A stretch of DNA of 64,000 nucleotides from a virus. The stretch covers positions 1-64,000 of the IMG/VR virus record IMGVR_UViG_3300033978_000724; one strand, 5' to 3'. The notes beneath the pieces are model-generated. The model was not told where the DNA came from, ran no database searches, and saw only the letters and a program-made list of their open reading frames with translations. A program made the position numbers and the translations under genes. Positions 7,974-15,633 of the stretch are shown piece by piece; positions within the stretch are counted from its first letter, which is position 1, and every line of letters begins with the position of its first letter.

Positions 7974-8161
7974 GGCATAATCACCTCACATTTATAGTTA
8001 TTTTGGAATACTTCTTCTGCTGTAGGGACAGATAAACGGATGATATTCACCGCTTTTGCTACTTCTTTTAATCGTCCAAAAATATAGTCAATCATTTCAA
8101 TTTCCTCTTCTATTAATTCATTTTGTGGTGGGAGTAGATGCTTTGCTATTTCATCTAACAA
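7961..8161 (-). CDS. Small helical protein, start uncertain
   Basis: This acidic helical protein is about 66 residues if the TTG at 8161 is used; the frame stays open further upstream without an ATG. The region NELIEEEIEMIDYIFGRLKEVAKAV is strongly amphipathic. It lies 14 nt after the stop of the preceding gene. The lack of a clear start makes this the weakest call in the cluster, but it fills an otherwise empty gap in the right frame and order. Confidence 0.5.
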   Translation of the reverse strand: MLDEIAKHLLPPQNELIEEEIEMIDYIFGRLKEVAKAVNIIRLSVPTAEEVFQNNYKCEVIMPCLF

Positions 8162-8175
8162 AGCATCTATGGTTT

Positions 8176-8700
8176 CTATTTGATGGATGGTAATAGGCTG
8201 GCAATCGCTCCTACAGGGGTGATCTGCGGGAGGTCCTGGATAAAATTTTCAGTTGCCTGGATTTGGCTGTTGACCTGGTTTTGAATCTCAGTCAACCGAT
8301 GAGCTATACCTCTTACATAAAGTGATGTAAAATCAACTTGATCTTGAGCCATTGTCTTAGCGAACTTTGAGACGAATTTAGCAGACGCTAGGTGTGCCAA
8401 GGATTCTGCATCATTCTCAACGGAATCAAATAAATTGTTTATCGCCTGAGTGGATTGCATCCCAGAAGCAGCGATGGTTTGCTCTAATCCTGCTGGCTGG
8501 CTTTTCTCTTGTTTAGCCTCTGGTTTTTGTTGGGGTGGTAAAGCTACGGATTCCTTAGCCTCGTTGATTTTGTTTATCACTTGTTCAGCTAAGTTATCGT
8601 CAACATTTTCACCCTGAAAAGGGATGTTTAATGCTTGTAATATCTGTTTTGTATCGGTGTTAGACTTGCCGATCTGTTTACCCAAATCTGTTATTTTCAC
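8176..8700 (-). CDS. Protein with IF2 N-terminal-like domain
   Basis: This 174-residue protein starts at a GTG with GAGGT 8 nt upstream. Residues 1-45 (KITDLGKQIGKSNTDTKQILQALNIPF) resemble the small helical IF2_N domain found at the start of translation factor IF-2. A Gln/Pro/Ala-rich linker and a helical C-terminus follow. In mobile elements such domains occur in DNA-binding or regulatory proteins, so a regulatory or segregation role is possible. It overlaps the upstream HTH gene by 23 nt. Confidence 0.72.
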   Translation of the reverse strand: MKITDLGKQIGKSNTDTKQILQALNIPFQGENVDDNLAEQVINKINEAKESVALPPQQKPEAKQEKSQPAGLEQTIAASGMQSTQAINNLFDSVENDAESLAHLASAKFVSKFAKTMAQDQVDFTSLYVRGIAHRLTEIQNQVNSQIQATENFIQDLPQITPVGAIASLLPSIK

Positions 8701-8962
8701 TTTGAAATACCTCTATTGTTAATAAATGTTTATTCTTGGAAAGATAGTCATAAACCCTGGAACCCCTCAAACCCTTGCTATATAATTGTTTTAGCTTCTT
8801 TAAGCACCACAATTGATATTCTGTAATTGGTTGTCTGGCTCCCCCTCTTGCCTCGGCATAAGCCGGTATGGATAAAGTAAGTATCTGGTCATACCGTCTT
8901 AATGTTTTCTCTGATATTCCAATTAGTTTTTCAGCTTTATTTCTAGCGATGAAACCTATCAA
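8678..8962 (-). CDS. MerR-like HTH protein
   Basis: This 94-residue protein starts at a TTG 5 nt after CCAAAGGA, matching the phage leader motif. ARNKAEKLIGISEKTLRRYDQ (from residue 6) is a winged-helix start like MerR, and the following TEYQLWCLKKLKQLYSKGLRGSRVYDYL fits the MerR second helix pair. It is the first gene of the - strand cluster and faces the RHH gene at 9267 across a 300-nt control region. It is likely to regulate the cluster. Confidence 0.75.
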   Translation of the reverse strand: MIGFIARNKAEKLIGISEKTLRRYDQILTLSIPAYAEARGGARQPITEYQLWCLKKLKQLYSKGLRGSRVYDYLSKNKHLLTIEVFQSENNRFG

Positions 8963-9266
8963 AATATCCTTTGGACAAGGGACGTAACGCTTAATAGCTT
9001 GATCCGTACTCGATCACCTCCTTTTGTCTCAACCCGGCATGAAACCGGCATCAAAATAGTCTAAAAAATCAACCTCTGGTTTCGGTTCGTGGGTGAAATC
9101 TATCTACTTTCACTTAATCCCTTCGGCTATGAAATTAGATTAGCACTACAAAAATATTTTTCAACATTTGTAGTTTCCTATTTTGCTATTTTCTAAAATC
9201 TATTTAAGTGGGTATCTATATTTATAGGAATATTGTTTAATGTTTTCAATACTTATAGGGATTTAT
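8963..9266. promoter_or_regulatory. Divergent control region
   Basis: The gap separates two divergent DNA-binding-protein genes. It contains GTGAAA-N9-TTTCAC (9093-9113) and CTACAAA-N14-TTTGTAG (9146-9173), both good operator candidates. A - strand promoter-like pair, TTGAAA-N16-TAATCT, lies within 9130-9165. A 14-nt perfect complement to the 16S rRNA 3' end (AAAAGGAGGTGATC on the - strand, 9012-9025) sits far from any start codon. Confidence 0.5.
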
Positions 9267-9440
9267 ATGGAAGAAGGACAAAAGACTAAAGCGTTGAATG
9301 TAGCCATACCAGAGGACATTCATACGGCCACGAAGTTCTTGGCACTAAGGGACAAGACGACAATGCAAGAGGTGACGACCAAAGCTCTCATCTCTTATCT
9401 GATAAAGAAGAAAGTATTTAATAAACCGCAGGAGCGATAA
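9267..9440 (+). CDS. Ribbon-helix-helix protein
   Basis: This 57-residue protein starts at the ATG after AGGGATTTAT; an upstream in-frame ATG at 9240 gives 66 residues. ALNVAIPEDIHTATKFLALRD is the strand-helix pattern of Arc/CopG-type ribbon-helix-helix DNA-binding proteins, and TMQEVTTKALISYL is the second helix. No toxin gene follows, so I read it as a repressor rather than an antitoxin. It precedes the clamp gene by 47 nt. Confidence 0.72.
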   Translation: MEEGQKTKALNVAIPEDIHTATKFLALRDKTTMQEVTTKALISYLIKKKVFNKPQER

Positions 9441-9487
9441 AAGTGGTAAAATCATTTTGAATAACACCATACAAAGGACGAATCAAA

Positions 9488-10606
9488 ATGAAATTCACTT
9501 GTTCGCAAGAAGACCTAAATGGTTGCTTATCTTTAGTTATTAAGGCTGTCCCTAGCCGGCCTAGTCATCCTGTTCTAGGGAATGTCCTGGTAAAAACATC
9601 TAAAGAACTTCAAATGGTCTGCATTACCGGCTTTGATTTAAGTTTGGGTATTCAGTCTGCTTTTAGTGCCGTAGTAGAAAAAGAAGGGACGTTAACTGTC
9701 CCTGCTAAATTGTTTATTGATATTATTTCTCGGATGGAAGGGAATTTATCTCTTGCTTTAGACTCTGAAGATGAAAGCCTGATCCACATAAAATCTGGAT
9801 CGGGTAAATATAACATCAGGGGAATAAGTGCCGATGAATTTCCTGAACTACCTGAGATAACAGGAGATCAAATTGAGTTGCCAGCCAAGGAATTAATAAA
9901 AGGATTAAAAGGGACTTTATTTTCTGCATCACCCGATGAGACTAAACAAGTTTTGACGGGTGTGCATATCGTTGTGACTCCAGATGAAATTGAGTTTGCT
10001 AGTACAGACGGCCATCGCCTAACACGGGTGCAAACACCTATTGAGGATGGTGCTGATCTTGCGATGACTATTCCTGCTAGGGCATTAAAAGAAGTAGAAA
10101 AGATGTTGTCGGCTAATTCTACCCTGGAGTCAGTGGCTATTAGATTTGATGATAGCCAAATCGTCTTTGAGATGGGAACTCAAAAGTTAACCAGTCGAAA
10201 ACTAGAGGGACAATACCCTGTTTATAATCAACTCATTCCCAATAAGTTCACCGGATCAATAACCCTAGATCGCAAGGCATTCTTGAGTAGTGCGGAGAGA
10301 ATCGGAGTATTAGCAGACCAACGGAATAATATTCTGAAATGTTCTATTAACCATGATTCTCAGTCTATTTCTTTATCTGTGGATGCCAAGGAAGTGGGCA
10401 ATGGGGAAGAATCGGTTGCTGTTCAATGTGACGGCGACCTCAAAGAAATAGCATTTAATATCAAGTACCTAACAGAGGGATTAAAGAGCCTTAATTGCTC
10501 TGAGGTACAAATCCAACTAAACACGGCGACAAGCCCTGTGGTGGTGAAACCATTAACCGGAGAAAAGATAATTTATTTGATTATGCCTGTACAACTTAGG
10601 AATTAA
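9488..10606 (+). CDS. dnaN: DNA polymerase sliding clamp, beta subunit
   Basis: This is a full-length (372-residue) bacterial-type clamp that rings DNA and tethers polymerase. The opening MKFTCSQEDLNGCLSLVIKAV, SHPVLGNVLV, the central LTGVHIVVTPDEIEFASTDGHRLTR and the terminal YLIMPVQLRN all fit DnaN domain order. Many phages rely on the host clamp, so owning a bacterial-type one is notable. Three other proteins in the window carry clamp-binding-like C-termini. The ATG has ACAAAGGACGAATCAAA upstream and a strong terminator follows. Confidence 0.96.
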   Translation: MKFTCSQEDLNGCLSLVIKAVPSRPSHPVLGNVLVKTSKELQMVCITGFDLSLGIQSAFSAVVEKEGTLTVPAKLFIDIISRMEGNLSLALDSEDESLIHIKSGSGKYNIRGISADEFPELPEITGDQIELPAKELIKGLKGTLFSASPDETKQVLTGVHIVVTPDEIEFASTDGHRLTRVQTPIEDGADLAMTIPARALKEVEKMLSANSTLESVAIRFDDSQIVFEMGTQKLTSRKLEGQYPVYNQLIPNKFTGSITLDRKAFLSSAERIGVLADQRNNILKCSINHDSQSISLSVDAKEVGNGEESVAVQCDGDLKEIAFNIKYLTEGLKSLNCSEVQIQLNTATSPVVVKPLTGEKIIYLIMPVQLRN

Positions 10607-10620
10607 AAATAATGTGACAA

Positions 10621-10655
10621 AAAGAGGATCGGGTTTTAATCCGATCCTCTTTTTT
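10621..10655. terminator. Bidirectional rho-independent terminator
   Basis: AAAGAGGATCGG pairs with CCGATCCTCTTT around an 8-nt loop, with a T-run after it and an A-rich start. It ends the clamp gene and overlaps the stop of the convergent - strand gene. Confidence 0.92.
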
Positions 10656-11007
10656 ATGGACAGAAGGAATAGCTCAACCAAAGCCCATCTCTCAACGGAA
10701 TAGAGCAGGAGTACAAAACGGGGCTGCAGGTGAAAGAGAATTTGCTCTTGTATATTTCTCTTTTTAGTTCGGCCACGGGTGCAGATTTGTTTACATCTGA
10801 TACCGGGTATAGCTTGAAATTCACTTGGTAAGGATGACCCGAACTTGTGAATTGCGGGTTGATCAAAAAACAGTATTTTCCTGATGGGGAGGGTATAGGA
10901 GAATATATTTTTATCAACGGGGACGATTCATCAGAAAAAATAAACCACTTATCTGTTTTTCTTTCGAGTGCAAGATAAGTGGGATTAAATGTTGAGATTA
11001 TTTTCAT
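10654..11007 (-). CDS. Hypothetical beta-rich protein
   Basis: This 117-residue protein has many Ser/Pro/Tyr and alternating hydrophobic residues, suggesting a beta fold. It has no membrane segment or known motif. Its ATG overlaps the TGA of the zinc-ribbon gene (ATGA), so it is translationally coupled and has no ribosome site of its own. The function is unknown. Confidence 0.72.
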   Translation of the reverse strand: MKIISTFNPTYLALERKTDKWFIFSDESSPLIKIYSPIPSPSGKYCFLINPQFTSSGHPYQVNFKLYPVSDVNKSAPVAELKREIYKSKFSFTCSPVLYSCSIPLRDGLWLSYSFCP

Positions 11008-11156
11008 TTGGATTTTTTGACTTTAAGCTGAAAACTTTTTTCACAATCACGGCAGTAGTATCGAGGAATGACCTCACCTGATTTCATGGTATTAGCTCCA
11101 AATTTATAAGTGAGAATACCATTGCACCTCCGACACTTAACACGATTATCATTCAT
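11004..11156 (-). CDS. 50-residue zinc-ribbon protein
   Basis: The small ORF encodes a two-knuckle zinc ribbon: VKCRRCNG near the start and YYCRDCEKSF 25 residues later, C-x2-C at both ends. Its stop overlaps the next start by 4 nt, and its own start lies 3 nt after the stop of the gene at 11160-11399, so it is part of a three-gene unit. Such ribbons bind nucleic acid or protein; the partner is unknown. Confidence 0.75.
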   Translation of the reverse strand: MNDNRVKCRRCNGILTYKFGANTMKSGEVIPRYYCRDCEKSFQLKVKKSK

Positions 11157-11159
11157 AGA

Positions 11160-11399
11160 TTAAAGGTATTGCGGATATTCACCAGGCATAATTGCGGGAG
11201 TAATTGCCCTGATGTACCAATCCTCTACTTGCTCTATCGCCGGAAAATCTGGTCTAGATTGATCCAAATCAGATAAATCAAAACTAGAAATGCGAGAAGA
11301 AGAGAAAAAGGCAAAAGTTAGTTTCTTTTCTGTTATTTGTATATCAGGATTGATAGATTTTATTTGGCCGTAGATTTCAATAAAACTGTTGATAGCCAT
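11160..11399 (-). CDS. Small hypothetical protein
   Basis: This 79-residue protein starts at an ATG with TTGGAGAAAAGAA upstream. It opens the three-gene - strand unit ending at 10654. Its leader is repeated upstream of the larger gene at 11526-12563, which suggests shared control. No motif is recognised. Confidence 0.74.
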   Translation of the reverse strand: MAINSFIEIYGQIKSINPDIQITEKKLTFAFFSSSRISSFDLSDLDQSRPDFPAIEQVEDWYIRAITPAIMPGEYPQYL

Positions 11400-11520
11400 T
11401 TCTTTTCTCCAATAGAGGTTGTTTTTGTTTTGTTCTTTTGCGGACCGGCTTTGTCTTTAAGGGAATAAATGTTGAGACTATTTCCCTTTTAAAGAGATAT
11501 AGAATAAGAATTTTTTGATG
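11400..11520 (-). repeat. Leader repeat, copy 1
   Basis: The segment before the gene at 11399 repeats, with few changes, the one before the gene at 12563. Shared blocks are CTCTATTGGAGAAAA, AACAAAACAAAAA and TTTATTCCCTTAAA. The two copies drive unrelated genes, so the repeat is regulatory rather than coding. A 7-bp hairpin, AAGGGAA with TTCCCTT, lies at its 5' end. Confidence 0.6.
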
Positions 11521-11525
11521 AATCT

Positions 11526-12563
11526 TTAATTTTGTACTTTGAATTTTTCAATTAACTCATCTAAATAAGCCTCAGCGGAAACAGAGAAATCCCCTAAAAG
11601 GTTTTTACTGCCTTGATAATTAAATTCCCCGTTAAATAAATCAATTAATTCATTCTTGAAGGTTTTTTGTGACTTTTCACTTAAGTTTTTTAATTCGACC
11701 TTCCAGTATTTTCTCTCTGGGACCCACTTCCCATACACTTTACAAAATGTTTTGACAGACTCCCAACGATTTCCTTTTGCCAGAATAGAAAGAGCAATCC
11801 CAATTCTTTCACCTTCTTTATCTTTGATCAGGCTTACTTTTAAATCAGGCTCTTTTTCTGATTCGGGTTTTGGATCGGCTACCTCGTCTGATTCAAATAC
11901 ATAATCCGGCCAAGGTTCTCCATTATCAAATCTGATATTAGGGTTGCTGTGGGGAAAGCACCAAACTTTATCACCATTTTCTAGTTTAAATTCTCTCCAA
12001 TAAGTACCCCATGCCATCTCCATATCTTTTGTCTTTTGCTCAGAACAACTTATCAGCACTCTAAAGTGTTTTTCCTGCTTGAAATCAACATAACCCTGGG
12101 GTTGCTCGATCTCCCCTACTTCTTTGATGTAATACAAAGGATCAGAAATATACTCTTTATCATCGGGATAAACATTGTGAATATCATACACCACCCCTAA
12201 TTCAGGGCTTTTATCTGGCGGGAATATTTCATTAAAAAACGTTTTCAATGATTCATTATATTTTTCACCCGCCCGGCTATCAAAAAAAACATAACAATAT
12301 TTATTGATTAATCCAAATTCCTCTAATTCTTTAGTCACTTCTATTGCCTGCGACTTTGACCCATCGAGAGGTACATACCACACCTTAAGGACTGGATGCC
12401 ATGAGCCACCATATTTCTTAGCCCATTGTTTGGCTTGATCTTTCAGATCATATCCGCAATTGATACATAAAGAACGCACTGCGGGTCCGTTCGTGGCAAC
12501 CACTTTTTGAATAGAAATGGTAGTAGAGTTATTGCTCAGGCTATTTGTAAATTCTACTTTCAT
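11526..12563 (-). CDS. Hypothetical protein with two HARP-like motifs
   Basis: This 345-residue protein starts at an ATG after TTGGAGAAAAAATA. Two segments share the pattern of charged helix, G-x-W, short gap, W: residues about 44-65 (AKKYGGSWHPVLKVWYVPL) and 269-292 (VYGKWVPERKYWKVEL). That pattern resembles the HARP motif of SMARCAL1-type annealing helicases, which binds forked DNA, but no helicase domain is present. The middle is acidic and unrecognised. A consensus promoter lies at 12639-12667. A DNA-binding role is inference. Confidence 0.78.
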   Translation of the reverse strand: MKVEFTNSLSNNSTTISIQKVVATNGPAVRSLCINCGYDLKDQAKQWAKKYGGSWHPVLKVWYVPLDGSKSQAIEVTKELEEFGLINKYCYVFFDSRAGEKYNESLKTFFNEIFPPDKSPELGVVYDIHNVYPDDKEYISDPLYYIKEVGEIEQPQGYVDFKQEKHFRVLISCSEQKTKDMEMAWGTYWREFKLENGDKVWCFPHSNPNIRFDNGEPWPDYVFESDEVADPKPESEKEPDLKVSLIKDKEGERIGIALSILAKGNRWESVKTFCKVYGKWVPERKYWKVELKNLSEKSQKTFKNELIDLFNGEFNYQGSKNLLGDFSVSAEAYLDELIEKFKVQN

Positions 12564-12720
12564 TATTTTTTCTCCAATAGAGTTTATTTTTGTTTTGTCC
12601 TTTTGAGGACATCCCTAATAGGGATTCAACTTATCTAAATATTAACTAATCTTTTTTGATTTGTCAATACATTTATCAAAATATTTTTGTGGGCCGGTTT
12701 TGTTTTTAAGGGAATAAATA
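12564..12720 (-). repeat. Leader repeat, copy 2, with promoter
   Basis: This is the second copy of the leader block seen at 11400-11520. It also holds a - strand promoter: TTGACA (12662-12667), a 17-nt spacer and TAATAT (12639-12644). The hairpin AATCCC with GGGATT (about 12613-12627) lies in the untranslated leader. The same promoter type recurs at 55085 and 63630. Confidence 0.62.
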
Positions 12721-12764
12721 TATTAGGCCATAAAAGATTGTTCTCTTATTTCTTTTCCTTACAA

Positions 12765-13054
12765 GTTCTTATTAATATTATAAAGCAAATTCTGTCATCT
12801 CTACACGGCATATACACAAAGACTTTTAGCGATTCGTTCCCTGCGTGAATGATATGCGTTCGCAACAAATACCGACGGCTACGATCAACCTTTTTCGTTG
12901 GCGTTACATTTCGTTACTTTTCAGGTTGTTTTAGTAAAATACACTTTTTGTCAGGCGTGTAATCCATGCCTAGCAAAGATTATACCGGATCGTCACAGAG
13001 GCGAATGAAAATAGACTTTTGGCTAATTTATCTCAGGTATTTTGGGGTCTGGCC
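12765..13054 (+). ncRNA. Candidate structured RNA, copy A
   Basis: This noncoding element is repeated at 51561 (same strand) and 62084 (opposite strand). All three share TATTATAAAGCA near the 5' end, then TTCTGTCATC, CTTTTAGCGAT, GCGTGAATGA, AATACCGACGGCTA, AATACACTTTTTGTCA and GGCGAATGAAA. Stem CCGACG with CGTTGG uses a wobble where copy B has perfect pairing. GTGTAATC pairs with GATTATAC in this copy. The aligned reading frame that is open in copy B hits stops here. It lies upstream of the tail operon at 13209, so a long 5' leader is the alternative reading. Confidence 0.62.
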
Positions 13055-13208
13055 GGCCCATACTTCAATATGGACATTATTTATTTAATTCCGTGGTCCA
13101 ACTTTAGAGCGAAAAATGTTATTCTTGAAAAAGAATAAATCGAATTGCGGGACGAGATTTATTGTTATTTCGAGTTGACCGGGTGGGGTGATCTAGCCAA
13201 GGAAAAAG

Positions 13209-14333
13209 ATGGTTTACCCTGATTTCACTTTGTCCTACGGGACCACGAGCGTGACGCTAAATAATCAGAATATAGTTAGCTGGTCAAGGGCGATGGTTGA
13301 GCCTGATGCCAATGATTTATACAAAGGGATTCCGGTTCGTATTCAAGGTGAAACACTGCATCGCTGGTCGTTGTCTTTGATCGCCAAGAGTGAAGACACG
13401 GGTTTTATTAAGCAAATATACAGGGAAGCGACTAGGGATAGATTTAATAAGGAATTACCCGGTGCTTTTGATGTGACGTTATTAGACAATGCAGAATTGT
13501 CTAATCAGGCAGTGACTCATAAAGTATTAATAGCAACTTGTACACCTAAACCAATGTCATGTGACAGGTATGAGATTGAATTAGAACTAATAGAGAGTCC
13601 TGAATATCTTTATATCCCTACTTTTTCTATTGGCGGTGTGACATTCAATCAATCAGAAGTAATAAGCTATGACTCGTCTGCTGTGGTATCAGAAGGAGAG
13701 CCTAATCTGTGGCAATGGTCGCTAGGTTTGATACTTGATTCTGCCAAAATGACATCATTAGGAAATGTTTATAACGCCCAAGTAATAGGTAAAAGCACTG
13801 CACCATATACTGGATGGGGCGTATTAGTAGTAGATGAAGTTGGATCGGCTCCGGTGGGAATGAAAGCAGAAATAATGAGTTTTTCCCATACGGTATCAGT
13901 GAGGGGTTTTGAAGTACAAATATCTTTATCAGCATTAAGACCAGATGCTGATACATCGGCATTAACATTTACTATTGGCAATGTAGTATTTGCGGGTAAA
14001 GAAATTCAATCAGCTAATAAGTCACCATTAGTATCTAGAAGTATTGAGATCATCCCTACCGGGGCAACAGTGGTAAGAGATAATTGCGGTCCTGGAGTAT
14101 GGCAATGGAATTGTAGTTTTGAATCAACTAGATTAAAATGTGATACAGTTGCCCAATTAGCATGGAGTCAGAGGTCAATTCAGTTAGATGAAGGAACCTG
14201 GTTAGTACCTGTTGCAGATGGAGTAAATGGTGGAGGTGCTGACTGTGCAATAGAATCAGCTAGTATTGCACATATACCAGATAAGCCAGGCAAATATACT
14301 CTGAGTGTTGATTTAAGACAAGTAAATGTATGA
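13209..14333 (+). CDS. Tail-associated protein with three repeated domains
   Basis: This 374-residue beta-rich protein starts at an ATG after AAGGAAAA. It is built of three similar units of about 120 residues, each beginning F-x-x-G-x-x-x-F/V-x-x-x-x-I/V and carrying a W-x-W-S/N-x-S/G strand (HRWSLSL, WQWSLGL, WQWNCSF). Such tandem folds occur in tail tube or baseplate adaptor proteins. It opens four overlapping + strand genes and lies in a tail region. Structural assignment is by context and fold style. Confidence 0.75.
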   Translation: MVYPDFTLSYGTTSVTLNNQNIVSWSRAMVEPDANDLYKGIPVRIQGETLHRWSLSLIAKSEDTGFIKQIYREATRDRFNKELPGAFDVTLLDNAELSNQAVTHKVLIATCTPKPMSCDRYEIELELIESPEYLYIPTFSIGGVTFNQSEVISYDSSAVVSEGEPNLWQWSLGLILDSAKMTSLGNVYNAQVIGKSTAPYTGWGVLVVDEVGSAPVGMKAEIMSFSHTVSVRGFEVQISLSALRPDADTSALTFTIGNVVFAGKEIQSANKSPLVSRSIEIIPTGATVVRDNCGPGVWQWNCSFESTRLKCDTVAQLAWSQRSIQLDEGTWLVPVADGVNGGGADCAIESASIAHIPDKPGKYTLSVDLRQVNV

Positions 14334-14800
14334 CGATAAAAAAGACTCTAAATCAAGAAACTAAAACCATATCTGATGCCAAACAGATAATGTCTCAGAA
14401 TGAGAAAAATATTATTCAAGAGTCAAGGTATCAAAGCAATTTAAGACGTAATACGTCACCTCTCACCAAGCCAAGAGAACAAGCAAAAAACAACAAAGAA
14501 CCTCACGTAATAGTAAAAGGGTTTGACGTTGTTACCGGCAAAATGAGAGCTGAGGATAAAAGCACCGGCAAAATATTTAATGCTAAAGTATTAAGCGATG
14601 GTCCGTTGGCTGTGGGTAGTCGGGTGATGGGATTTCCACCGGCAAACGGAGAGTCAGAGGGATATATTAGGGGACCGATGAAAGGTCCGCCTGTGCCACC
14701 GTTGGAGATACCTAAGAAACCTAAGAAAAAAGAAGAGGAAATAGTCGAAGTGTTAGAATTAAGATATACATTGATAGCGGCTTTTTGTGCTTATAACTAA
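14330..14800 (+). CDS. Tail-region protein with small GFD-TG domain
   Basis: This 156-residue protein has a charged helical N-terminus (1-60), then VKGFDVVTGKMRAEDKSTGK, a compact beta domain, and a Pro/Lys-rich C-terminus. A similar domain occurs in the protein at 17654-17914. It overlaps the preceding gene by 4 nt (ATGA) and the next by 1 nt. A baseplate or spike role is likely from context; the family is unknown. Confidence 0.72.
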   Translation: MTIKKTLNQETKTISDAKQIMSQNEKNIIQESRYQSNLRRNTSPLTKPREQAKNNKEPHVIVKGFDVVTGKMRAEDKSTGKIFNAKVLSDGPLAVGSRVMGFPPANGESEGYIRGPMKGPPVPPLEIPKKPKKKEEEIVEVLELRYTLIAAFCAYN

Positions 14801-15633
14801 TGCCAAATACATATACTTATTTCACGGAGAATTTTTTTAACTACTTAGCTACATCGTTTGGGACGATGATAGAAAGAATAGCGTTAGTAAAAAACGATGA
14901 CGACATAATATTAGAGAATGATCTAGTTATATCCGGGAGTGATGCTGAGTTAATAAATAATACGGAAAAAGAAATAACCGTGACAACAGACAATAATATT
15001 TTTGAATGCACAGCAAAAATAAAAAAAGCAAAAAAAGGTTGGAAGAATAAAACACCTGTTTTCTTTGGATCGTTGACAGCTTTGCTTAATTACTCTCTTA
15101 TTGACTCCATCAACAATGACTCTGATTTATTATTTGCGAATGGAAACCCTACAAAAGACTTATTTGAAACAGTCTTTTATAGTGTATTTAATACCTGTAC
15201 TGATTATAAGATATATGCGTTTAGTGGCACTCCTACCGTAGAAACAGCAGAATACGGTACTTGCACTTATGGCTACTGGGGGTCTCAAGTTGACTTTTTC
15301 TCAATCGCTACGACAAACACCGATACATTTTATCCTGCGTCATTAGGTTCATCACCAAGTACACTTACTTCTTTCCTCTACCAAAGTGAAACAAGTTTGA
15401 TGATGGGTACTTTTACGGAATTAGAAATGAGAATGTCAGGGACTCAAACTATTAATGGTTTTTTTGTTACAAACGAAAGTATCCCCGATCTGTTAAATAC
15501 GGAATCCCCTTTGATTTTATTTGGTTGCTCATTGGAAGGGGGTTTGTCTTTTTCTACTAAACCAGATAGAGAAAATTATGCAATCATAACCACGCCTAAA
15601 ATATCACTATCAATGGATGTAATTATTATATGA
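14800..15633 (+). CDS. Putative virion protein
   Basis: This 277-residue protein is rich in Ser/Thr/Asn/Phe with beta-like alternation, typical of phage structural proteins. It has no signal or membrane segment. It overlaps the preceding stop (TAATG) and ends with an ATGA overlap into the next gene. I cannot name a family; a tail or baseplate role is inferred from position. Confidence 0.72.
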   Translation: MPNTYTYFTENFFNYLATSFGTMIERIALVKNDDDIILENDLVISGSDAELINNTEKEITVTTDNNIFECTAKIKKAKKGWKNKTPVFFGSLTALLNYSLIDSINNDSDLLFANGNPTKDLFETVFYSVFNTCTDYKIYAFSGTPTVETAEYGTCTYGYWGSQVDFFSIATTNTDTFYPASLGSSPSTLTSFLYQSETSLMMGTFTELEMRMSGTQTINGFFVTNESIPDLLNTESPLILFGCSLEGGLSFSTKPDRENYAIITTPKISLSMDVIII

